Below, in pieces: positions 1-6,376 of a DNA stretch of 7,985 nucleotides. The notes under the pieces were generated by a model. The model ran no database searches. It was not told the DNA's origin and saw only the letters and a program-made list of their open reading frames with translations. This DNA is from UBA2798 sp046289975. Its GTDB lineage: Bacteria > Bacteroidota > Bacteroidia > Flavobacteriales_D > UBA2798. The position numbers were made by a program, and so were the translations under genes. Every line of letters starts with the position of its first letter. Position 1 is the first letter of the stretch. Location of the stretch: positions 1 through 7,985 of the forward strand of contig JBKBUQ010000134.1 of NCBI GenBank assembly GCA_046289975.1. Reading direction: 5' to 3'.

Positions 1-128
1 CCGGGCTGAAGCCTTGTCTATTCTCCGATTCTTCCGCTATGGCAGGAGCACTATCTTAGTAACCCCGGGCTGAAGCCTTGTCTATTCTCCGATTCTTCCG
101 CTATGGCAGAAGCACTATCTTAGTAACC
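1..128. repeat. 64-bp tandem repeat, two copies, with GGGCTGAAGCC cores
   Basis: Two direct copies of a 64-bp unit lie head to tail (1-64 and 65-128) and differ at one base (G at 46, A at 110). Each unit opens with CCGGGCTGAAGCC and ends TTAGTAACC; the same opening recurs at 129, where the sequence then diverges. Inside each unit GGCT-GA-AGCC is a small palindrome, and TTCTTCC/GGCAGAA can pair imperfectly around 'gctat'. No open frame of note crosses it. The copy before position 1 may continue outside the window. The near identity points to recent duplication. From memory, GGGCTGAAGCCC-type palindromes are common between genes in environmental Bacteroidetes, but I cannot confirm that this exact unit is known. 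Confidence 0.9.
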
Positions 129-150
129 CCGGGCTGAAGCCCAGGGTTAC
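123..150. repeat. REP-like hairpin 1 (GTAACCC...GGGTTAC)
   Basis: This is a long inverted repeat: GTAACCC pairs with GGGTTAC, and inside it GGGCT pairs with AGCCC around a GA loop, with a single c/a mismatch between the two stem blocks. Its left arm is the end of the second 64-bp unit. The right arm (GGGTTAC) is absent from the two tandem units, so this copy carries the complete palindrome while the tandem copies carry only the left part and core. It could act as an RNA hairpin or be a REP-type repeat; no T-tract follows it, so it is not a standard intrinsic terminator. Confidence 0.85.
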
Positions 151-165
151 ATAGTAGGAAGCGGT

Positions 166-194
166 AAAATCCTCGGGCTGAAGCCCGGGATTTT
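166..194. repeat. REP-like hairpin 2 (AAAATCC...GGATTTT)
   Basis: Second complete palindrome of the array: AAAATCC pairs with GGATTTT and CGGGCT with AGCCCG around a GA loop, with one bulged T at 173. It shares the core of hairpin 1 but has different outer arms, so the arms are not simple copies of each other. The cores start at 2, 66, 130 and 174, giving spacings of 64, 64 and 44. Read on the plus strand it ends in TTTT, so weak termination of transcription entering from the left is possible. It ends four bases before the putative -7 element of the aminotransferase gene. Confidence 0.85.
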
Positions 195-197
195 GAG

Positions 198-205
198 TAG
201 TTTTG
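198..205 (+). promoter_or_regulatory. Putative -7 element TAGTTTTG of the aminotransferase gene
   Basis: TAGTTTTG fits the Bacteroidetes -7 consensus TAnnTTTG exactly. It ends four bases before the ATG at 210, so a transcript would begin at or next to the start codon. The -33 position falls inside hairpin 2 and shows no clear TTG (CTG at 178-180 is the nearest). The match is short and could arise by chance, but the same four-base spacing recurs at the lipoprotein gene. Confidence 0.45.
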
Positions 206-209
206 GGAT

Positions 210-1385
210 ATGTCTTCTCATCGCCAACTTTTTTTGGAGCACTTGGCTCAAACCTCAGATTTTCCGATGGAAGTAGAAATTGCCCGGGCAGAAGGGTGTT
301 TCATGTATGGTCCGGATGGCAAAAAATACCTTGATCTGATTGCCGGAATATCAGTTAGCAATCTCGGTCATGGGAATCCCGCCATTAAAAGAGCGATTAT
401 TGAGCAGGTTGATACCAATATGCACTTGATGGTTTACGGGGAATTTGTCCAGGCATCACAGGTCAAATTGGCTTCTGCCCTTCACAGAGCAACCCATCCT
501 ACGCTTACACAAACGTATTTCACCAATTCAGGAAGTGAAGCGGTTGAAGGGGCAATGAAACTGGCAAAACGATTTACAGGAAGAGCGGAAATCGCTTGTA
601 TGCATAATGCCTACCATGGCAGCACACATGGTGCATTAAGCATGATTGGTGGAAGCGAAATGCAAAAAGGATTTCACCCATTATTACCCGGAATAAACAG
701 ACTTCATTTTAACCGGTTCGACGATTTGCATCTCATCACGCATGCAACTGCAGCCGTTTTTGTGGAACCTGTACAGGGCGAAGCGGGTGTTCGTCCGGCT
801 AACCCTTTCTGGCTTGAAGCACTACGTAAAAAATGTGATGAAACAGGAACCTTACTTGTGTTCGATGAAATTCAAACCGGTTACGGCAGAACAGGAACTT
901 TGTTTGCATTTCAGGATTACGGAATAATCCCGGATATTTTAGTCCTCGCAAAAGGTATGGGTGGAGGTATGCCACTTGGTGCATTTATGGCAAGAGCGGA
1001 AATAATGGATTGTTTGCGGAGAGATCCAATCCTTGGTCACATTACTACTTTCGGAGGTCACCCCGTTTCGTGTGCAGCCAGTCTTGCAGCATTGGAAATT
1101 TTACTTCACTCAGATATCCTTCAACAGATTCCCGCTAAAGAGGAATTATTTCGCAGTTTACTTGTACATGAAAAAATACTTGAAGTCCGCGGAAAAGGCT
1201 TGATGCTGGCAATGGAAATTGGTTCCTTCGACTATGTTCAGGAAGTCATTCACCGTTGCATAGAGGCAGGTTTGATCTCTGACTGGTTTTTGTTCTGCGA
1301 TTCGGCATTGCGAATTGCTCCTCCTCTTACAATTAGCGAGGAAGAAATTAAAGAAGCTTGTTCAATTCTGATCCAATGTCTTTAA
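210..1385 (+). CDS. Class III PLP-dependent aminotransferase (acetylornithine/ornithine aminotransferase-like)
   Basis: Predicted 391-aa cytoplasmic fold-type I enzyme that moves an amino group between an amino acid or amine and a 2-oxo acid using pyridoxal phosphate. Visible motifs: NSGSEA at residues 106-111 (phosphate binding), an AxHNAYHGST-like stretch near 130-140, VFDEIQTGYGRTG with the cofactor aspartate D219, and AKGMGGG with the Schiff-base lysine K248, then TTFGGHPVSCAA. Length and order fit an intact ArgD/OAT-class protein. The N-terminus (residues 1-27) reads as a normal family start, supporting the ATG at 210; no Shine-Dalgarno is seen. No arginine or lysine pathway gene lies nearby, so the substrate cannot be assigned; databases often call this Bacteroidetes group just 'aspartate aminotransferase family'. 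The gene is probably monocistronic and converges on the next gene with a 4-base overlap. Confidence 0.93.
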   Translation: MSSHRQLFLEHLAQTSDFPMEVEIARAEGCFMYGPDGKKYLDLIAGISVSNLGHGNPAIKRAIIEQVDTNMHLMVYGEFVQASQVKLASALHRATHPTLTQTYFTNSGSEAVEGAMKLAKRFTGRAEIACMHNAYHGSTHGALSMIGGSEMQKGFHPLLPGINRLHFNRFDDLHLITHATAAVFVEPVQGEAGVRPANPFWLEALRKKCDETGTLLVFDEIQTGYGRTGTLFAFQDYGIIPDILVLAKGMGGGMPLGAFMARAEIMDCLRRDPILGHITTFGGHPVSCAASLAALEILLHSDILQQIPAKEELFRSLLVHEKILEVRGKGLMLAMEIGSFDYVQEVIHRCIEAGLISDWFLFCDSALRIAPPLTISEEEIKEACSILIQCL

Positions 1386-2038
1386 TCATCCGAAGGAATT
1401 AATTGTTTCGATTTTTTTCTGATCATCATTCCAAATCCCAATTTGATAGAAAAATAACTTCTCCCCTTTTTCATATTCTCATCCGGTGTCCAATTGGGAT
1501 CATAAATAGCCACCAACTTATATTCGGGATATTCAAAGCTTGCGATCTGCAATAAATACCTCCAATGCATTCGGATAAAAAAGCGGTCAGATATGTTTTG
1601 TCGCCCGCCCATCATAATACCTGCAAAATGCATATCGTAGTTTCCGTTAAACTGAAATTTATAGAATGAAGGAAACCAATCAAGGTAATCGGCATGACTC
1701 CGAAAAAAAGTATAACACATCCCCAATTCACCTCCATGTTTTTCCCGTTGCGTAAAGCGATAAAGAAATTGACCACTCAGCTGATAATTATTGAATTGAT
1801 ATTCAACAACGCGTAAAGGATAATAAACTTCCCTTCCTTGATCGCGTGAAAACGATATGGCTCCGCCGTAAACAAATTTTGTATTTTGGAATTCAATATC
1901 TCCCCCTGCTCCTAAATCTGAGGCAACAGTAAAAAGTTCAGCCGTTCCGGAAATGGAAAAGCCGTTCTGCGCACAGAGACGCGATGAAAACACAATCGCA
2001 GCAACAAAAAAAAAGTACAGAAATGATTTGCGAATCAT
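1382..2038 (-). CDS. Secreted protein of unknown function, probable outer-membrane beta-barrel
   Basis: 218 aa, not recognised as a named family. The N-terminus has two basic residues, a hydrophobic run (residues 6-17) and a likely signal peptidase I site after LCA (residues 21-23), leaving a mature protein starting Q24. C22 does not sit in a proper lipobox, so a lipoprotein is unlikely. The mature part alternates aromatic or hydrophobic and polar residues with many Y/F/G (for example YQLSGQFLYRF, YFSIKLGFGMMI), as in small Bacteroidetes outer-membrane barrels. The last strand is followed by a basic and polar tail (RKKSKQLIPSDD). It lies 38 bp after lon on the same strand with no terminator between, so read-through from lon is plausible. 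Its stop overlaps that of the convergent aminotransferase gene. Confidence 0.8.
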   Translation of the reverse strand: MIRKSFLYFFFVAAIVFSSRLCAQNGFSISGTAELFTVASDLGAGGDIEFQNTKFVYGGAISFSRDQGREVYYPLRVVEYQFNNYQLSGQFLYRFTQREKHGGELGMCYTFFRSHADYLDWFPSFYKFQFNGNYDMHFAGIMMGGRQNISDRFFIRMHWRYLLQIASFEYPEYKLVAIYDPNWTPDENMKKGRSYFSIKLGFGMMIRKKSKQLIPSDD

Positions 2039-2076
2039 CTCTGTACTAACGAAAAAATAAATTATCTATTGTTTCC

Positions 2077-4644
2077 TTACTTCCGCACTTTCTTTTTTGT
2101 CTTTTTAGCTTCAACAGGTTTACGTACTGCCTTTTTTGCGCCGGTACTTTTTGCGGAACTTTTCTTTGCAATTGTTTTCTTCACAGCAGTTTTGGTGACC
2201 TTGCTGTTTTTAACTGACCCGGAGCGTTCATTCGTTAATGCTGCCTCCAGCACTTCCATCATTTCGCTGACATAATGAAATGTCAATCCTTCAATGTATG
2301 CTGACTTAATATCTTCAACATCTTTTCTGTTTTTTTCGCAAAGAATTATCTCTTTTATGCCTGCGCGTCGTGCTGCAAGAATTTTTTCTTTGATACCACC
2401 AACGGGTAAAACCTTACCACGAAGCGTAATTTCGCCGGTCATGGCCAATGCCTTTTTCACTTTACGCCCTGTAAACTGCGACGCAAGTGCTGTAAGCATG
2501 GTAATTCCTGCAGACGGACCATCCTTTGGTGTAGCGCCTTCGGGAACGTGAACATGAACATTATGCTGATCGAATGTTTTGATATTAATACCGAGTTTGA
2601 GGGAATGAGCTTTTAAAAATTCCAGCGCTATGATCGCAGATTCTTTCATTACCTCACCCAGATTACCGGTCATACTCAATTTCCCTTTTCCCGGAGTAAG
2701 AATTGTTTCGATGAAAAGTATATCTCCTCCTACGGGTGTCCATGCTAAACCTGTAACTACTCCGGGTACATTGTTGTTTTCGTATTTATCGCGTTCGTAA
2801 GAGGGACCAAGTATTTTTCTTGCCTCTTCAAGCAGAATTTCGCTTTTGAATTTTTCATTCATAGCAATCTGCTTCGCGCGGTTACGTACGAGTTTACCTA
2901 TTCGTTTTTCAAGTCCGCGCACACCCGACTCGTTAGTATACTCTTCAGCGATCTTTTCCACAACACTTTCGCTAACCGCAAACTGATTTTCTTTAACACC
3001 GTGCTCCTTAAGCAATTTAGGAATGAGGTGTTTTTGGGCAATACCCAGCTTTTCCTCAATGGTATATCCTGTTATTTCAATGATCTCCATTCGATCACGC
3101 AAAGCAGGTTGAATAGTAGCCAGGTTATTCGCTGTAGCAATGAACATCACTTTGGAGAGATCGTAATCCACTTCCAGGTAATTATCGTAAAAAGCAGTGT
3201 TTTGTTCCGGATCAAGAACTTCCAGCAATGCGGATGATGGATCGCCGTGAAAACTTTCTCCGGTCTTGTCAATTTCGTCGAGTACAAAAACAGGATTGGA
3301 CGATTCTGCCTTCTTCATATTCTGAATCACTCTCCCGGGCATTGCACCAATGTAGGTTTTACGGTGACCACGAATTTCCGCTTCATCGCGCAAACCACCC
3401 AACGACATCCGCACATATTTCCTTCCCAATGCTTCTGCAACCGATTTTCCCAGCGAAGTTTTACCAACCCCGGGAGGACCGTACAAACAAAGTATAGGTG
3501 ATTTCATATCGTTCTTTAACTTAAGAACAGCCAGATATTCGATAATTCGCTCTTTCACTTTTTCCAATCCGAAATGATCGCGGTCAAGAATCTCCTGAGC
3601 CTTTTTCAGATCGAACTTATCCTTGGTATAAACATTCCACGGAAGATCAACGAGAGTTTCCAGGTAATTTATCTGAACGGAAAATTCAGGACCATTGGGA
3701 TTCATTCGTTGCAACTTATCCAGTTCCTTGGAAAAATGTTTTTCAATTTCCTTGTTCCACTTTTTCTTATCTCCTTTTATTCGCAGTTCACGCACCTCCA
3801 TGTCGACCGGGTTTTCACCCAACTCGTCCTGAATGGTTTTCATTTGCTGATGCAGAAAATATTCGCGTTGTTGTTTATCGATATCGTTGCGGACCTTGCT
3901 CTGAATTTCATTTTTCATTTCAAGTAACTGGAGGTCTTTGGTAAGCAATCCCAGCAAGTATTCTCCACGCGACAACAGATCTGATTTTTCGAGCAAACTC
4001 TGCTTTTCCTCAACAGTGGCATTCATGTTGGAGGAAATAAAATTGATCAGGAATGTAGGACTTTCAATATTCTTGATTGCAAATCCTGCTTCGCTTGGAA
4101 TATTCGGATTGAGACGAAGAATATTCAGTGATAAATCTTTAAGCGAACTCACAAGCGCACTAAGTTTATCGTCTTTCATTCCATGCGGAAGATCCATGTA
4201 TTGACGCACATTTGCGCGGATATATGGTTCTTCGGTGATGAGATCAAGCATCTCAAAGCGCTTCTTGCCCTGAATAATTACAGTTGTACTTCCATCGGGC
4301 ATTTTTAGCACGCGTAAAACCTGTGCCACCGTTCCGAAACGGAAAAGATCTTCAAATCCGGGCGCCTCTACATCTTGTTTCTTCTGTGCGATTACGCCAA
4401 TTACCGTTTTCGCTTTGTAGGCATCATTAATTAAACGGATTGATTTATCTCTTCCAACAGTGATAGGAATTACCACTCCGGGAAAAAGGACATTGTTACG
4501 TATAGGTAAAATAGGCAAATCATCGGGAGTCGCCTCACGATTCATTTGTTCTTCATCTTCAGGTGTGATAAGTGGAATCAGATCGGTGTCGCCATCAATC
4601 ATTCCGCTAAATTCGAACAAGTCGCCAAATTGATTTTCATTCAT
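2077..4644 (-). CDS. lon: ATP-dependent Lon protease (LonA) with lysine-rich C-terminal tail
   Basis: 855-aa cytoplasmic AAA+ serine protease that unfolds and degrades damaged and selected regulatory proteins as a hexamer. Order: acidic N-terminal extension (1-42; 13 acidic, 1 basic residue), LAN substrate-binding domain from LPILPIRN (43-50), coiled-coil linker around 240-330, AAA+ module with Walker A GPPGVGKT (389-396) and Walker B LDEID (455-459), then the protease domain with catalytic S711 in PKDGPSAG and K754 in GGIKEK, 43 residues apart as in E. coli Lon. All key residues are present. It is longer than E. coli Lon (784 aa) through both ends; residues 807-855 are a basic Lys/Ala/Ser/Thr/Val tail. 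The ATG at 4644 is kept because it precedes the LAN domain without a better start. The gap to the GlmU-like gene is 81 bp; I find no TAnnTTTG element or terminator in it, so lon may be transcribed from upstream or from a promoter I cannot recognise. Confidence 0.98.
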   Translation of the reverse strand: MNENQFGDLFEFSGMIDGDTDLIPLITPEDEEQMNREATPDDLPILPIRNNVLFPGVVIPITVGRDKSIRLINDAYKAKTVIGVIAQKKQDVEAPGFEDLFRFGTVAQVLRVLKMPDGSTTVIIQGKKRFEMLDLITEEPYIRANVRQYMDLPHGMKDDKLSALVSSLKDLSLNILRLNPNIPSEAGFAIKNIESPTFLINFISSNMNATVEEKQSLLEKSDLLSRGEYLLGLLTKDLQLLEMKNEIQSKVRNDIDKQQREYFLHQQMKTIQDELGENPVDMEVRELRIKGDKKKWNKEIEKHFSKELDKLQRMNPNGPEFSVQINYLETLVDLPWNVYTKDKFDLKKAQEILDRDHFGLEKVKERIIEYLAVLKLKNDMKSPILCLYGPPGVGKTSLGKSVAEALGRKYVRMSLGGLRDEAEIRGHRKTYIGAMPGRVIQNMKKAESSNPVFVLDEIDKTGESFHGDPSSALLEVLDPEQNTAFYDNYLEVDYDLSKVMFIATANNLATIQPALRDRMEIIEITGYTIEEKLGIAQKHLIPKLLKEHGVKENQFAVSESVVEKIAEEYTNESGVRGLEKRIGKLVRNRAKQIAMNEKFKSEILLEEARKILGPSYERDKYENNNVPGVVTGLAWTPVGGDILFIETILTPGKGKLSMTGNLGEVMKESAIIALEFLKAHSLKLGINIKTFDQHNVHVHVPEGATPKDGPSAGITMLTALASQFTGRKVKKALAMTGEITLRGKVLPVGGIKEKILAARRAGIKEIILCEKNRKDVEDIKSAYIEGLTFHYVSEMMEVLEAALTNERSGSVKNSKVTKTAVKKTIAKKSSAKSTGAKKAVRKPVEAKKTKKKVRK

Positions 4645-4725
4645 GGATGTAGGATATGTGAAGCAACAAGGACAATGAACGTGCCATGGCTGCGGGTATG
4701 TAATAACGTCAGGAAAAGCAGATTC

Positions 4726-5880
4726 TTATCCTCTGAATCGGGAACTTAACTGGAAAATATGGCGCATCATGTCGCGATCGCTGTCGGTAAACGGCAGATT
4801 TCTGCGCGACATTACTCTCTCTGATACATCGAAGGATCGGTCGAGGTCGAAAGTGGAAAATCCATCTGCACCACCCCAGCTAAAGGAAGGGATGTGTTTG
4901 GGAGGAAATCCGCCTCCAAAAACATTCGCATTTACCCCTACCACTGTTCCTGTGTTGAACATGGTATTGATTCCTGATTTTGAATGATCTCCCATAATAA
5001 GTCCGCAAAACTGAATACCTGTGCTGATAAAAGCATTCTCAGAAATACTGAACACTTTTACCGTTCCGTAATTGTTTTTCAGATTCGAATTATTGGTATC
5101 CGCGCCCAGATTGCACCACTCGCCAATGACAGAATTACCGAGGAAACCATCGTGTGCTTTGTTGCTATATCCAAAAAAGACGGAATTATTGATCTCTCCT
5201 CCCACTTTACAATAGGGTCCGATGGTAGTTGCACCATAAATTTTGGACGACATTTTCAAAACCGCACCCTCACACAATGCCAATCCCCCACGGATCACAG
5301 ATCCCTCCATCACCTCTGCATTTTTGCCAATATAAACAGGACCTTCGTGAGCGTTTATTATACAAGCCTCCACTTTTGCACCTTCCTCAAGGAAGATTTT
5401 TCCCTTCCCGATCACAGTATTTGTGGCAGAAATGGCCTGAGATGTTCTTCCTGCAGTGATCAATTCAAAATCACGTTCAAGCGCCAAACCGTTAAGCATA
5501 AAAATATCCCAGGGGTGACGCACACGTACTTCTCCTGAAAACGGAGCACTCAGCAATACATCATCACTGCCATCCACCCATGCCATTAGTCCATGATTAC
5601 CTTCAATTGCCTGACCCGGTTGCAAAACCCTTACTCGCTCGGCAAAATGTTCATCAGGAATAATCGCACTGTTTACCCGGATGACCTTTTCGCCTTTAGG
5701 CACACCTTCATACCTGCCTGCGAGGTAATCCGGTGCTTCCACGTAAACTTTTTCACCCAGAATCATCTCCCATTTTTCGCGGATCGTGAGAATTCCAACC
5801 CTGATATCAGCCATCGAACGGGTGTAGGTCAGAGGCAGTAAACGGTTCCACTCTTGTTCATCGGTCAGGCAGATTTTCAT
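4726..5880 (-). CDS. GlmU-family sugar nucleotidyltransferase/acyltransferase (Bacteroidetes type)
   Basis: 384 aa from the ATG at 5880. It resembles the alternative GlmU family of Bacteroidetes, thought to act in UDP-N-acetylglucosamine synthesis for peptidoglycan and other glycans. The N-terminal half carries PLTYTRSMADIRVGIL around residues 16-31 in place of the canonical GlmU LxAGxGTRM loop. The second half is a left-handed beta-helix of hexapeptide repeats (about 150-335: runs such as VIGKGK, VYIGKN, TIGPYC, SVIGEW). H243 in KAHDG and the later NNYG resemble the acetyltransferase active-site region of classical GlmU. The frame stays open upstream to a TTG at 5904, but that codon lies inside the promoter element and the family starts at MKI, so 5880 is chosen. 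Whether both GlmU reactions are catalysed is not settled by sequence. No terminator is seen before lon downstream. Confidence 0.87.
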   Translation of the reverse strand: MKICLTDEQEWNRLLPLTYTRSMADIRVGILTIREKWEMILGEKVYVEAPDYLAGRYEGVPKGEKVIRVNSAIIPDEHFAERVRVLQPGQAIEGNHGLMAWVDGSDDVLLSAPFSGEVRVRHPWDIFMLNGLALERDFELITAGRTSQAISATNTVIGKGKIFLEEGAKVEACIINAHEGPVYIGKNAEVMEGSVIRGGLALCEGAVLKMSSKIYGATTIGPYCKVGGEINNSVFFGYSNKAHDGFLGNSVIGEWCNLGADTNNSNLKNNYGTVKVFSISENAFISTGIQFCGLIMGDHSKSGINTMFNTGTVVGVNANVFGGGFPPKHIPSFSWGGADGFSTFDLDRSFDVSERVMSRRNLPFTDSDRDMMRHIFQLSSRFRG

Positions 5881-5901
5881 AAGAATCGGTTGTTTGAATA
5901 T

Positions 5902-5909
5902 CAAATATA
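5902..5909 (-). promoter_or_regulatory. Putative -7 element TATATTTG of the GlmU-like gene
   Basis: On the minus strand TATATTTG matches TAnnTTTG exactly and ends 21 bases before the ATG at 5880, leaving a short leader. No clear TTG is found about 19 bases upstream, so the -33 half is weak. It follows the rpmE2 terminator, as expected for an independent promoter. Confidence 0.55.
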
Positions 5910-5945
5910 CATGCTGTACAGGTAAATAGTCTACCTCATAATCGC

Positions 5946-5978
5946 AAAAAAAAGCCCCGGCTTTTCAGTCGGGGCTTT
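5946..5978 (-). terminator. Intrinsic terminator of rpmE2
   Basis: Read on the minus strand, AAAGCCCCG (5978-5970) pairs perfectly with CGGGGCTTT (5959-5951) around a 10-base loop and runs into eight T's (5953-5946). It starts about 18 bases after the L31 stop codon. The plus-strand side has only a broken T-run, so it works mainly for minus-strand transcripts, insulating the GlmU-like gene from rpmE2. Confidence 0.93.
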
Positions 5979-5996
5979 CTGAATAGTATATCAGAA

Positions 5997-6251
5997 TTAC
6001 TTCTTGAACTTATCGTAACGGCTCTTGAATTTATCGATACGACCTGCAGTATCCACAAGTTTCACCTTACCGGTAAAGAAAGGATGTGACATGTGCGAGA
6101 TATCGAGCTTCACCAAAGGATACTCATTACCATCTGTATACGTAATAGTGTCTTTAGTGTCTGCGCAAGAGCGACAAAGGAACATATAATCGTTGGACAT
6201 GTCTTTAAACACAACCAAGCGGTAATTTTCGGGGTGAATGCCTTGTTTCAT
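5997..6251 (-). CDS. rpmE2: 50S ribosomal protein L31 type B
   Basis: 84 aa, full length for type B L31, a small protein of the large ribosomal subunit at the central-protuberance bridge to the 30S. Recognisable parts are the start MKQGIHPENYR, VVFKDMS (13-19), the GNEYPLVKLDIS region, SHPFFTGK and the C-terminal LVDTAGRIDKF. It carries a CxxC pair (C26 and C29 in LCRSC), unusual because type B proteins are generally described as lacking the zinc-binding cysteines of type A; the other two cysteines of a four-Cys site are absent. It is preceded by a good Bacteroidetes promoter and followed by its own terminator, so it is probably a single-gene unit. Confidence 0.95.
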   Translation of the reverse strand: MKQGIHPENYRLVVFKDMSNDYMFLCRSCADTKDTITYTDGNEYPLVKLDISHMSHPFFTGKVKLVDTAGRIDKFKSRYDKFKK

Positions 6252-6274
6252 GACGTTTACTTATTATCGGGCTG

Positions 6275-6304
6275 CAAAAATAGAAAAAAATCCTTTCCAA
6301 CCAA
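6275..6304 (-). promoter_or_regulatory. Promoter of rpmE2 (TTG-N19-TATTTTTG)
   Basis: On the minus strand TTG (6304-6302, within TTTTTGG) lies 19 bases before TATTTTTG (6282-6275), matching both halves of the Bacteroidetes -33/-7 promoter. The -7 element ends 23 bases before the ATG at 6251. This is the most complete promoter in the window, fitting a highly expressed ribosomal protein gene. Confidence 0.7.
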
Positions 6305-6364
6305 AAAGGAAATAGAAAGGTTTCAGCAATAATCACTAAAAAAGTCCGTAAGTACAATAATCCC

Positions 6365-6372
6365 TATTTTTG
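6365..6372 (+). promoter_or_regulatory. Putative -7 element TATTTTTG of the lipoprotein gene
   Basis: The same octamer as the rpmE2 -7 element, here on the plus strand, ending four bases before the ATG at 6377. No TTG is seen near -33. The spacing implies a leaderless or almost leaderless transcript. Together with the rpmE2 promoter it makes 6252-6376 a divergent promoter region. Confidence 0.5.
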
Positions 6373-6376
6373 CACC

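Noticed and set aside
1..194. Spaced repeats that could suggest a CRISPR array
   Set aside because: The cores are short palindromes with spacings 64, 64 and 44, the first two 'spacers' are nearly identical, and there is no cas gene. It is a tandem or REP-like repeat.
2052..2059. TATTTTTT on the minus strand before the 218-aa gene as a promoter
   Set aside because: One mismatch to TAnnTTTG in an AT-rich gap and no TTG at -33; not strong enough to list as a feature, though a weak promoter remains possible.
2069..2275. Hydrophobic Phe-rich 68-codon plus-strand frame that looks like a membrane peptide
   Set aside because: It is the complement of the Lys-rich tail of Lon; AAA and AAG codons read backwards give TTT and CTT, which explains the Phe/Leu content.
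4683..4690. Palindrome GCCATGGC between the GlmU-like gene and lon as an operator
   Set aside because: Only eight bases, no second copy, and no known heat-shock operator pattern such as CIRCE around it.
4984..5538. 184-codon plus-strand open frame
   Set aside because: It is antisense to the hexapeptide-repeat region of the GlmU-like gene, has no recognisable domain and no promoter; the minus-strand protein is clearly real.
5881..5904. Upstream TTG start extending the GlmU-like protein by eight residues
   Set aside because: The TTG overlaps the TATATTTG -7 element, so it would not be transcribed from that promoter, and the MKI start at 5880 fits the family.
6292..6320. Inverted repeat CCTTTC/GAAAGG over the rpmE2 -33 region
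   Set aside because: Short arms in purine/pyrimidine-rich sequence with several alternative pairings; probably composition rather than an operator.
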